Origin: Rhodanobacter sp.
Lineage (GTDB): Bacteria; Pseudomonadota; Gammaproteobacteria; Xanthomonadales; Rhodanobacteraceae
Assembly (NCBI GenBank): GCA_004298045.1
Contig: SCRM01000002.1
Location: forward strand, 1 to 64,000
DNA: 64,000 bases
Direction: 5' to 3'
Every line of letters begins with the position of its first letter. Position 1 is the first letter of the stretch. The translations under genes were made by a program, and so were the position numbers. Below are positions 37,280 through 45,157 of this stretch, in pieces. A model generated the notes under the pieces. The model was not told the DNA's origin, ran no database searches, and saw only the letters and a program-made list of their open reading frames with translations.

Positions 37280-38374
37280 TCATGCACGCTTGCGGAAACC
37301 CAGCCACGCCACGGTGATCAACAGCAGCGCCGGCAACAGGTTGGCGAAGAGCGGCGACAAGCCGTAGACAGTGCCGAAGTTGACCATCGCCTTCTGCAGG
37401 AAATACCAACCGATCGCCAGCAGCATGCCGACAAAGATGCGTTTGCCCAACCCGCCCGAACGCATCGTGCCAAACGCAAACGGCATCGCGCACAGCACCA
37501 GCACCAGCGCGTTGAGCGGGTACAGCGCCCGGCCCCAGAACGCCACCGCGTACACGCCGGGGCTTTCGCCATTGCGCTTGAGATAGCGCATGTTGCGACG
37601 CAGGCCGCGCATGGACAGGTACTGCGGCAGGATCACCGACTGCGCCAGCACCTGCGGGTTGAGGCTCGACGGCCAGCTTTCGGCGGCCACTTGCGTGGTG
37701 TGCACGCCGCTGGCGTCGAGCGTGCTCATGCGCGCGTCGTGCAGGGTCCACTGGTGGCCGTCGTGGTCGGCGGTCTTGGCCCATTCGAAGCGGCTGAGCT
37801 GGCCGTCGGGTGTCAGCGTGAACACGCGCACGTCGGCCAGCTGCACAACGCTGCCGTGGCCTACCTCGCGCACCAGACTGCTGCGCGCATTGATGATGCG
37901 CTCACCGTCGCGCGCCCACAGCCCGCTGCCGGTGGTGCCGATATTGCCGGACTTGATCCGCAACTGCATCGACTGCGCAAGCTGGTCGCCCCAGGGCGCG
38001 GCGGTTTCACCCAGGATCGCGACGCCCAGCACCAGCACCGCGATCACCCCAGTGGCCGAGGCCGCGATGCGCAGGCGCGACATGCCGGCCGCGCGCAGCG
38101 CGGTCAGCTCGCTGGTGGCGGCGAGCCCGCCCAGCCCCATCAGGCCGCCGATCACGGCGGCAAAGATGAACATCTCGTAGGCGCGCCGCGGCGTGGTCAC
38201 CAGCACGTACACCGCCGCGTTCCCCAGCGTGAAACCGTGCTTGCCGACATGCCCGAGCTGGCGCAAAAACTGGGTGACCGCGTCGAACCCGGTCAGCACC
38301 AACCACACGCCGATGAGCGAGCCAAGCACGCTCAGCGCCACCAGCCGATCCACGCGCTTCACCGAAAGCCTCAT
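37280..38374 (-). CDS. lptG: LPS export permease LptG
   Basis: 364 residues with six membrane helices (three at each end, about 12-35, 58-80, 98-120 and 275-355) and a periplasmic beta-jellyroll between. LptG with LptF and the LptB ATPase extracts LPS from the inner membrane. ATG at 38374 overlaps the lptF stop (ATGA). The longer reading back to 38482 is an antisense shadow of lptF sequence. Confidence 0.94.
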   Translation of the reverse strand: MRLSVKRVDRLVALSVLGSLIGVWLVLTGFDAVTQFLRQLGHVGKHGFTLGNAAVYVLVTTPRRAYEMFIFAAVIGGLMGLGGLAATSELTALRAAGMSRLRIAASATGVIAVLVLGVAILGETAAPWGDQLAQSMQLRIKSGNIGTTGSGLWARDGERIINARSSLVREVGHGSVVQLADVRVFTLTPDGQLSRFEWAKTADHDGHQWTLHDARMSTLDASGVHTTQVAAESWPSSLNPQVLAQSVILPQYLSMRGLRRNMRYLKRNGESPGVYAVAFWGRALYPLNALVLVLCAMPFAFGTMRSGGLGKRIFVGMLLAIGWYFLQKAMVNFGTVYGLSPLFANLLPALLLITVAWLGFRKRA

Positions 38375-39486
38375 GGGCTGCCCACCGCGACGGATCGGCT
38401 CGGCTTGCGCGGCGCGTGCTGGCGCCACCACAGCCAACCGGCAAAAGCGAGCATCAGCGCATGCAGCGCCCACAGCGGCCACTGGTTGTGCCAGTGCCCC
38501 TTGCCGATTTGCGCACGCCCAAGCGCAAGCAGCAGGTAGTAAAGATAAAAGCTCAGCATCGCCAGCATCAGGCGCCCGTAACGCGGCTCGCGTGGACTCT
38601 GGCGCGCGAGCGGCAGCGCCAGCATCAACATGACCAGCGTCAGCGCCGGCGCATTGGTGCGCCAGGCAAGTTCCGCCTTGGCGTCGTGGCTGGTCGAACG
38701 CAGCAAGGCGAGCGTGGTCATGCTTTCGGCCGGGTCGTCGCTGTCATCGCTGGTCACCTCCGACAACGCGGTGTCGTTGCGCTGGTATTGCATGCGCCGC
38801 CAGTTGTCGCCACCAAGCGGAATGTCGTACTGCCAGCCGTCGCGGAACGAGATGAACCGATTGGCGCCGTTGCTCTCCTGATACAGTCGCCCGCTTTGTG
38901 CAGTGACCAGCTTGACGTGCTGGCGGCCATCCTCGCTGCCGCGCTGGGTGGCGACAAACGCGCGACCGAGGCGGGTGCCATCACGGCTGATCGCATCGAC
39001 AAAGATGATGCCGCCCTTGCCCGGCAACTCGGTGAAGCGGCCCGCGTCCAGGCCGGCCGCGATCACCGAGCGGTTGGCCACGTTGATCAGGGTGCCACTC
39101 TCGCGCGCCGCCCACGGCCCCAGCCACAGCGATACCGCCGCGGTGAGCCCCACCAGCAACACCGCCAACAGCGCCACCGGACGCAGCACGTTCTCTGGTC
39201 CCATGCCGGACGCCATCAGCACCTGCATTTCGTTCTCGCGGTACATGCGCCCCAGGCCCATCAGCACGCCAACCAGGCTCGCCAGCGGCAGCATGTTGGT
39301 GAGCCCTTCGAGCGTGCGCAGGCCGAGTACCTGAAACATCACGCTGGTGGGAAAACTGCCCTTGGCCACCTGCTGCAGCACGGTGGCAAACGCGGTGCCG
39401 GCGACGATCACCATCAGCACCACCACGGTGGCGACAACGGTCTGCGCCAGCTCGCGCAGAAAATAGCGGTCGAGGATGTTCAGCAT
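38371..39486 (-). CDS. lptF: LPS export permease LptF
   Basis: 371 residues. Same architecture as LptG: N-terminal helices beginning MLNILDRYFLRELAQTVV, jellyroll (about 125-260), C-terminal helices and a basic/hydrophobic tail. Conserved LLPLASLVGVLMGLGRMYRENEM-type segment (65-88) matches the family. Divergent from holC; the shared 222-base region holds an inverted repeat over the likely lptF promoter. Confidence 0.94.
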   Translation of the reverse strand: MLNILDRYFLRELAQTVVATVVVLMVIVAGTAFATVLQQVAKGSFPTSVMFQVLGLRTLEGLTNMLPLASLVGVLMGLGRMYRENEMQVLMASGMGPENVLRPVALLAVLLVGLTAAVSLWLGPWAARESGTLINVANRSVIAAGLDAGRFTELPGKGGIIFVDAISRDGTRLGRAFVATQRGSEDGRQHVKLVTAQSGRLYQESNGANRFISFRDGWQYDIPLGGDNWRRMQYQRNDTALSEVTSDDSDDPAESMTTLALLRSTSHDAKAELAWRTNAPALTLVMLMLALPLARQSPREPRYGRLMLAMLSFYLYYLLLALGRAQIGKGHWHNQWPLWALHALMLAFAGWLWWRQHAPRKPSRSVAVGSP

Positions 39487-39536
39487 CGAATAGACGGATC
39501 GGCCAGCATGCGCGCCGATCGGGCCGGCGAGGCGCC

Positions 39537-39571
39537 AGTCTAGCCGGTTCGACTGCCCGCGCCGAACCGGC
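39537..39571 (-). promoter_or_regulatory. Candidate lptF promoter with overlapping inverted repeat
   Basis: TAGACT on the minus strand (39537-39542) is a likely -10 box, 51 bases before the lptF start. Directly upstream is a perfect 9-base inverted repeat, GCCGGTTCG (39543-39551) and CGAACCGGC (39563-39571), with 11 bases between, which covers the spacer and the weak -35 (TTCGGC). This is the position expected for an operator. Function is inferred. Confidence 0.4.
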
Positions 39572-39708
39572 GCCGCGGTGCAAACGGCCGGGGTTCAGGC
39601 GTCGGCCCCATACCGTACTGGCGGCGCGACAGCCCCGCTGCTGCCCGCACATGCCGCGGCACGCGGCCTGCTACCCTCACTGCCTTGGTCCACCTGTCCC
39701 TTCACACC

Positions 39709-40131
39709 ATGCCCCGCGCCGATTTTTACCTGATCGCCAAACCGCGTTTTCGCGAAGAGCCCTTGCGCCTGGTGTGCGAGCTGGCAAAACGCGCCTTCGC
39801 GGCCCAGCAGCCAGCGCTGATCCTTGCCCGCGACCACGCGCAGGCCGAGGCGGTGGACGAGCTGTTGTGGGCATTCGACGAGGATGCCTTCATCCCGCAC
39901 CAGATCGCCGGCGACGAGGACGATGCGCAAACCGCCGTGCTGATCGCCCCGCCCGGTGTCGACACGCCGGATCGCCCGCTGGTGATCAACCTGCGCGAAA
40001 CCTGCGCCGAAGGCGGCTACCAGCGGGTGCTGGAAGTCGTGGCCGCCGACCCCGCCGAGCGCGCCGGTTCACGCACCCGCTGGCGCGAGTACCAGCAACG
40101 TGGGTTCGAGCTGGTGAAAAACGATATGTGA
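39709..40131 (+). CDS. holC: DNA polymerase III chi subunit
   Basis: 140 residues. HolC pairs with psi (HolD) and links the clamp loader to SSB. RADFYLIAKPRF at the start, ALILARDHAQAEAVDELLW, DEDAFIPHQIAGDE and RPLVINLR are family motifs; the last resembles the nucleotide-fold loop of chi. ATG at 39709 rather than the earlier GTG at 39685. pepA, the usual upstream neighbour, and valS, the usual downstream one, are both absent here. Confidence 0.93.
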   Translation: MPRADFYLIAKPRFREEPLRLVCELAKRAFAAQQPALILARDHAQAEAVDELLWAFDEDAFIPHQIAGDEDDAQTAVLIAPPGVDTPDRPLVINLRETCAEGGYQRVLEVVAADPAERAGSRTRWREYQQRGFELVKNDM

Positions 40132-40145
40132 GGGGGTGGGATCCT

Positions 40146-40192
40146 GGATTCGAGATTCGGCTGGACTCGCGGCTTTTTCGAATCCCGAATCC
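40146..40192. repeat. Inverted repeat of the GGATTCG family between convergent genes
   Basis: Arms GGATTCGAGATTCG (40146-40159) and CGAATCCCGAATCC (40179-40192) pair over 14 bases with one mismatch; the loop contains GCTTTTT. It lies between the stops of holC and the hybrid kinase gene and could serve as a bidirectional terminator. Confidence 0.75.
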
Positions 40193-40204
40193 CCAATCCC
40201 GGCT

Positions 40205-43200
40205 TCATGCCGGGTCAACCGCGGTTGGCTCGACGTCCGCGCGGTCCGCATCCAGCACGCGGTTCAGCATGGCGGCCAGCTCGGCGCCGGTGAGCGGCTT
40301 GCGCAGGAAACCATCCATGCCGGCGCGCTGGGCTTCGGCCTCGTCGGTGGCGGCGGAGCGCGCGGTGACGGCAATGATCGGCAACTGCGCGCCGGCCGCA
40401 TGCTGGCGCATCAGGCGCGCCACCTGGAAGCCATCGATGCCCGGCAGGTCGAGGTCGAGCAGCACCGCGTCGAGGCGGCCGCGCTCCAGCTCCGCCAGCC
40501 CCTGCAAGCCATCGCCCACATGCACCACGTGCTGGCCCTGCGCCTGCAGCATGCCGACGATGACCGCCGCCACCGTCGGGTCGTCCTCCACCAGCAGCAC
40601 CTGCAGACCGCGCCGCGCCGCACGGACACCGGGCGCCTGCGGCGGCAACGTCACCTCGTCGAACGGCAGGCGCACGATGAAGCTGCTGCCGTGGCCGAGA
40701 CGCGATTGCAGCTCGATGCTGCCGCCCATCATGGTCACCAACTCGCGGCAAATGGCGAGTCCCAGGCCGCTGCCGACGCGCCGTTGCGGGCTGTCCTCCT
40801 GCTCGAAGCGCTCGAACAGGCGGGCCTGGCTGGCCTCGGGAATGCCGGGCCCGGTGTCGATCACGCTGAAAACCAGCCATGCATCCGCACGCCGTGCGCG
40901 CAGCGTGACGCTGCCATGCTCGGTGAACTTGAGCGCATTGCCCACCAGGTTCAGCAGCACCTGCTTGATGCGCACCACATCACCGCGCACCTGCGCCGGC
41001 AGGCCCTCCACGTCGACCTCGAAGCGCAGGCCCTTGCTCCACGCCACGCCCTGTTCCAGCTGCGCCACCTCCTCCACCATCTGCCGCGGCGCGTAGGGGG
41101 CGATCTCCAGCGTGAACCGCCCGGCGTCGATGCGCACCAGGTCGAGTGCATCATTCAAGAGCTTGAGCAGCATGCCGCCGGAGCGTTGCATGGCCTGCGT
41201 ATAGCCGCGTTGGCGATCGTCGAGCGGGGTATCGAGCAACAACTCGGCCATGCCCATCACGCCCGTCATCGGGGTGCGGATTTCGTGGCTGAGCGTGGCC
41301 AGGAATTGGGTCTTGGCCGCACTGGTCTGCTCGGCCAGCACACGTGCCTGTTCGCTGAGCGCCATGCGGTGGCGCTGCGCGATGCGCCGTCGCCATGCCC
41401 ACAGCATCCAGCCGGCCACCAGCACGAACGCCAGCGCGTACAGCGTCCATGCCCACCAGCGCAACCACGGCGGCGCAGCCACGCGGATCTGCAACGGCAC
41501 GTCGAGCCCGCCCCACCGCCCGCCGGCGCCGGCGGCTTCCACCCGCAGGATGTAGCGGCCGGGACGCAGGCCGACGAATTCGCGGTCGCCATGATTGCCG
41601 GTGTCCACCCAGCCGTCATCGAGGCCGGCGAGGCGGAAGCGGTAGCGGTTGGCACGCGGATCGACGTACGACAGCGCGCGCACGCTCACGCGCAGGTCGC
41701 GGTCGTTCCAGCCCAGGTGCACGTCGCGGGTGCTGGTGGGCAACTGCCGCACACCGCGCTCGCCGCGCACGGCGATCGCGGTCACCGCCAGCAACGGGGT
41801 GACGGCGTGATCGCGCAGGGTGAGCGGGTTGAAGCCGATCACCCCGGCCTGGTTGGCGGCGTAGAACGGGCCGCGCGGCGACAACTGCGCACCGTCGCTC
41901 TGGAACTCCTCGTTGGCCAACCCCTCCTGGCGCCCATAACGGCGAAACACGCCAGTGGCCGGTGCATAGCTGAGCAATCCGGTGCGGGTGAAGATCCACA
42001 GCTTGCCGGTGGCATCTTCCTCCAACCCCATGGTCACCGGGCTGTCCCAGCCCTGCGCCGCGCCGACGACGCGATCGCGCACCGCGCGCGCGCCGTCCCA
42101 GTGGTAGTGCTCGAGCGCATCCTCGCGCACCAGCCAGAACGGGCGGTCGAAGTCGGTGGCGCCCACTACGGTGCCGCGTGCAACGCCGGGGACGAAACCC
42201 ATGCGGTCGAGATTGGCATCCCAGCGCAGCAGCCCCTCGGCGTTGGCGTACCACAGCACCCCGTGCCGGAAGGAAAGCACGCTCGGCGTGTCGTCCACAT
42301 CGGTGGCATCGGGCGGCATCGGCACCGGCGTGACCACCGCCGTGCGCGTATCGAGCTTCACCACGCCGTACTTCAGGACGCTGACGTAGAGGTCGTCGCC
42401 GTTGCCCTGGGTCACGATGGCGGGCCGCCTCAGCATCGGGTTGCCGGCGGCAAACGTGCCCAGCTTGCCGCCCTGGTAGCGCCACAGCTGCCCGTGCGTG
42501 GTCGCCCACACCGTCTTGCCAGTGTCGAGGATGACGATCGCCTCCGAGCCGAGGTTGCCGGGAATGTGCTCCACCTTGCCGGTGGTCGGGTCGAGCTTGT
42601 CCAGTTTGCCGCGCTCGCCGACCCACAGCTTGCCGTCGGCGCTGGGCGCCACCACGCTGGCCATCACGTCGCGCAGGCTCGTCGGGTCGTCGGGGATGTG
42701 GGTGTAGCGCGAGAACCCTTCCCAACCTGGCCCGAGATAGGCCACCCCGCCATCGTAGAAGGTGAACCACATGCCGCCTTCACGATCCCTGACGACGCGC
42801 CACGTCCACTGCCCCGGCAAGCCGCCGACCAGCAGCGGCTGGCTGCCGAAACGATGCAGGCCGGTGGCCGGGTCATCCATCACCACCCCGTCCAGGGTCG
42901 CCATCCACAACCGGCCGCTGGCGTCACGCGCGCTGTCGAACACGTAACCCTGCGGCATCTGGTCCAGGCTGAACTTGCGCCGCGCCACGCCATCGGCACC
43001 GATCGTCATCAATCCGGCGCGGGTGCCGATGCGCAGATGCTTGCCGCTGCCATTGATGCGCCAGATCTGCAACGAACCCTGCATCGAATCCCAATCCACC
43101 GGCACCCGGACGAAACGGCCGTCCGGCAGGCGCTTGAGCAACAGCCCCGACCAGGTACCGATCCACAGCGTGCCATCGGCATCGAAATGCAGCGCGCCCA

Positions 43201-43801
43201 CCAGCGAGTCGCGCACGTTGCCGGTGCCGCCGCCGATCGCCGGCAGGTAGGCCACGTGGGTGATGCGCTTGCCGTCCGGTGCCAGGCGGTCGAGGCCGCC
43301 ACGGGTGCCGATCCACAAGCTGCCATCCGGCCCCAGGGCCAGCGCCGTCACCAGATCATTGGCAAGGCTGTGCGGATCGTGCGGATCATGCCGCCAGTGC
43401 TCGAACTTGCCAGTGGCCGGGTCGAGCCGGTCCACGCCGCTGTCACCGGTGGCGATCCACACCCGATCGTCCCGCGCGCACACGAGTTGGGTGATGTCGT
43501 TGGACGACAGCGAATCGGGGTTGTCCGGCTCGTGCTTGTAGGTGCGGAACTCCACCCCGTCGTAGCGCGACAGCCCGCCGGAACCGCCAAACCACATGAA
43601 GCCGCGGTGATCCTGCACTACTGCGTTGATCGACGAACTGGGCAGCCCGTCGGCCATGTCGAAATGGGTGAATTGCGGGGTCGGCAGCAGCGCTTCGGCC
43701 GGCTTCGCGGCGCTCGCTGCCGGCGCCGGAACGGGTACCTGCGCCGCGCCCGCCAGTGATGCCGCAGCCAGCCAGGCCCCCAGCGCAAGCGCAGCAAACA
43801 T
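40205..43801 (-). CDS. Hybrid sensor histidine kinase with beta-propeller sensor and receiver
   Basis: 1198 residues. Signal peptide/anchor 1-22, then about 650 residues of two-component-regulator propeller repeats (LWIGTRGGLDRL, LWIGTWSGLLL and WIATGDSGVDRL-like units), a Y_Y_Y domain (about 700-770), one membrane helix (776-798), HisKA with H839 (LSHEIRTPM), HATPase (NLVGNALKFTEHG, DTGPGIP, GSGLGLAI) and a C-terminal receiver with D1116 (LLDLDLPG). This resembles the HTCS sensors of carbohydrate use but ends at the receiver, with no DNA-binding domain, so an unseen partner must carry the output. Start ATG 43801 with GGGGAG upstream. No cognate regulator is adjacent. Confidence 0.93.
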   Translation of the reverse strand: MFAALALGAWLAAASLAGAAQVPVPAPAASAAKPAEALLPTPQFTHFDMADGLPSSSINAVVQDHRGFMWFGGSGGLSRYDGVEFRTYKHEPDNPDSLSSNDITQLVCARDDRVWIATGDSGVDRLDPATGKFEHWRHDPHDPHSLANDLVTALALGPDGSLWIGTRGGLDRLAPDGKRITHVAYLPAIGGGTGNVRDSLVGALHFDADGTLWIGTWSGLLLKRLPDGRFVRVPVDWDSMQGSLQIWRINGSGKHLRIGTRAGLMTIGADGVARRKFSLDQMPQGYVFDSARDASGRLWMATLDGVVMDDPATGLHRFGSQPLLVGGLPGQWTWRVVRDREGGMWFTFYDGGVAYLGPGWEGFSRYTHIPDDPTSLRDVMASVVAPSADGKLWVGERGKLDKLDPTTGKVEHIPGNLGSEAIVILDTGKTVWATTHGQLWRYQGGKLGTFAAGNPMLRRPAIVTQGNGDDLYVSVLKYGVVKLDTRTAVVTPVPMPPDATDVDDTPSVLSFRHGVLWYANAEGLLRWDANLDRMGFVPGVARGTVVGATDFDRPFWLVREDALEHYHWDGARAVRDRVVGAAQGWDSPVTMGLEEDATGKLWIFTRTGLLSYAPATGVFRRYGRQEGLANEEFQSDGAQLSPRGPFYAANQAGVIGFNPLTLRDHAVTPLLAVTAIAVRGERGVRQLPTSTRDVHLGWNDRDLRVSVRALSYVDPRANRYRFRLAGLDDGWVDTGNHGDREFVGLRPGRYILRVEAAGAGGRWGGLDVPLQIRVAAPPWLRWWAWTLYALAFVLVAGWMLWAWRRRIAQRHRMALSEQARVLAEQTSAAKTQFLATLSHEIRTPMTGVMGMAELLLDTPLDDRQRGYTQAMQRSGGMLLKLLNDALDLVRIDAGRFTLEIAPYAPRQMVEEVAQLEQGVAWSKGLRFEVDVEGLPAQVRGDVVRIKQVLLNLVGNALKFTEHGSVTLRARRADAWLVFSVIDTGPGIPEASQARLFERFEQEDSPQRRVGSGLGLAICRELVTMMGGSIELQSRLGHGSSFIVRLPFDEVTLPPQAPGVRAARRGLQVLLVEDDPTVAAVIVGMLQAQGQHVVHVGDGLQGLAELERGRLDAVLLDLDLPGIDGFQVARLMRQHAAGAQLPIIAVTARSAATDEAEAQRAGMDGFLRKPLTGAELAAMLNRVLDADRADVEPTAVDPA

Positions 43802-43934
43802 GGTGGACTCCCCGTGAACCCGCCGCATGATGCCAAAAGTCGGCGTGGCACGCGAGCCGCGGTCGGCCTGCGGCGCTGGCGCACCGGTCGTCGCCCGACA
43901 GGAACGCAGCGTTCGCCGGCATTGGCTGGCGCCC

Positions 43935-44570
43935 ATGCCGACGATCGACCAGACTGCGGCCCCTTCCGCAAGCCATCCAGGGACGCGATCCACGTCACTG
44001 CGCAGCGACGACCGGCACTGGGGCATCCTGGCCAAGACCTTTCACTGGGGGCTGGCGCTGGCGATCCTCGGCAACGGCGGGTTTGGCCTGGTGATGGATC
44101 TCGCGCACGGGCCGATGCAGAAGATCCAGTGGCTGGCGCTGCACAAGTCGATCGGGCTCACGGTGCTGGGGTTGATGCTGCTGCGCCTGGCCTGGCGCAG
44201 CCTCGACCGCCGCCCGGTCGCCACCGCACCGCGCTGGCAGCAGCTTGCGGCGCGCGCCACGCACGCCACGCTGTACCTGCTTGCGCTGGCGATCCCGCTC
44301 ACCGGCTGGTGGTTCAACTCGCTGGCCGGCAAACCGTTGCAGTGGTTCAAGCAATTCAACCTGCCGGCGCTCGCGATGCCCGGCGACGCCCTCGCAGACA
44401 CCGCGCACCTGGTGCACAAATCGCTGTTTCTGCTGCTGGCGCTGGTACTGGTGCTGCACGTGGGTGCCGCGCTCAAGCATCACGTTTTCGACCACGACGA
44501 TGTGCTGCGGCGCATGTTGCCATTCGGGCGCCCGCACGCAGGCCGCGCCACCACCGGAGAAGAACCATGA
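43935..44570 (+). CDS. Cytochrome b561 family protein
   Basis: 211 residues with four membrane helices. Heme-ligand histidines are present in the usual helices: KTFHWGLALAI (helix 1), ALHKSIGL (helix 2), and HLVHKSLFLLLALVLVLHVG (helix 4). These di-heme proteins move electrons from quinol to periplasmic acceptors. ATG at 43935 gives a cytoplasmic N-terminus of about 35 residues. It overlaps the YceI gene by 4 bases, a pairing also seen in E. coli (yceJ-yceI). Confidence 0.93.
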   Translation: MPTIDQTAAPSASHPGTRSTSLRSDDRHWGILAKTFHWGLALAILGNGGFGLVMDLAHGPMQKIQWLALHKSIGLTVLGLMLLRLAWRSLDRRPVATAPRWQQLAARATHATLYLLALAIPLTGWWFNSLAGKPLQWFKQFNLPALAMPGDALADTAHLVHKSLFLLLALVLVLHVGAALKHHVFDHDDVLRRMLPFGRPHAGRATTGEEP

Positions 44571-45124
44571 CCCGTCTGTCCGCGCGGCTCGCCGCCGTGC
44601 TGCTTGCGCTGGCCCTGCCGGCTACCACGCTGGCCACCGACTACACGGTGCAACCCGGCAGCACACTGGGCTTCACCGGCACGTTCCAGGGCGCGGCTTT
44701 CCACGGCAGTTTCAAGACGTGGCAGGCGACGATCCGCTACGACCCGGCGCAGCTCGCGCAGGCAAAGTTCGATGTGACCGTGCAGCTCGCCAGCGTCGCG
44801 GTGCGGGACAAGGATCAGCAAGCCGCCCTGCCCGGTGCGGATTTCTTCGACGTGGCGCGTCATCCCAGCGCGCGGTTCGTCACCACCGGTCTGCACGCAG
44901 TGGGCGGCAAGGTGGTGGCCGACGGCACCCTCACGCTGCGCGGTGTGAGCAAGCCGGTGCGCCTCGCGGTGACGTTCACGCCCAACGGCAACCGGGCCAC
45001 GCTCGATGTTTCCAGCGTGCTCAAACGGCTGGATTTCGGCGTGGGCCGTGGTGACTTCGCGGATACCTCGGTGATCGGCGCCGACGTGACGGTGCAGGCG
45101 CACCTGCTGCTTCAAGCACGGTGA
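44567..45124 (+). CDS. yceI: YceI family periplasmic lipid-binding protein
   Basis: 185 residues. Signal peptide 1-23, then a lipocalin-like beta-barrel: YTVQPGSTLGFTGTF at the start, DFFDVARHPSARFVTTG in the middle and DFGVGRGDFADTSVIGADV near the end are family signatures. YceI-type proteins bind isoprenoid (ubiquinone-like) tails. ATG at 44567 overlaps the cytochrome b561 stop (ATGA), supporting joint function in quinone-linked electron transfer. Confidence 0.94.
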   Translation: MTRLSARLAAVLLALALPATTLATDYTVQPGSTLGFTGTFQGAAFHGSFKTWQATIRYDPAQLAQAKFDVTVQLASVAVRDKDQQAALPGADFFDVARHPSARFVTTGLHAVGGKVVADGTLTLRGVSKPVRLAVTFTPNGNRATLDVSSVLKRLDFGVGRGDFADTSVIGADVTVQAHLLLQAR

Positions 45125-45157
45125 ACCATCGCCGGCGACCGCCGCGGGCGCCGACCT

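Noticed and set aside
40136-43759. 1207-codon open frame antisense to the hybrid kinase
   Set aside because: No start context or recognisable domain; the opposite strand codes a clear multi-domain kinase.
43802-44035. Extended N-terminus of the hybrid kinase to 44035
   Set aside because: It adds 78 residues of antisense sequence from the cytochrome b561 gene before a normal signal peptide; the ATG at 43801 has GGGGAG upstream.
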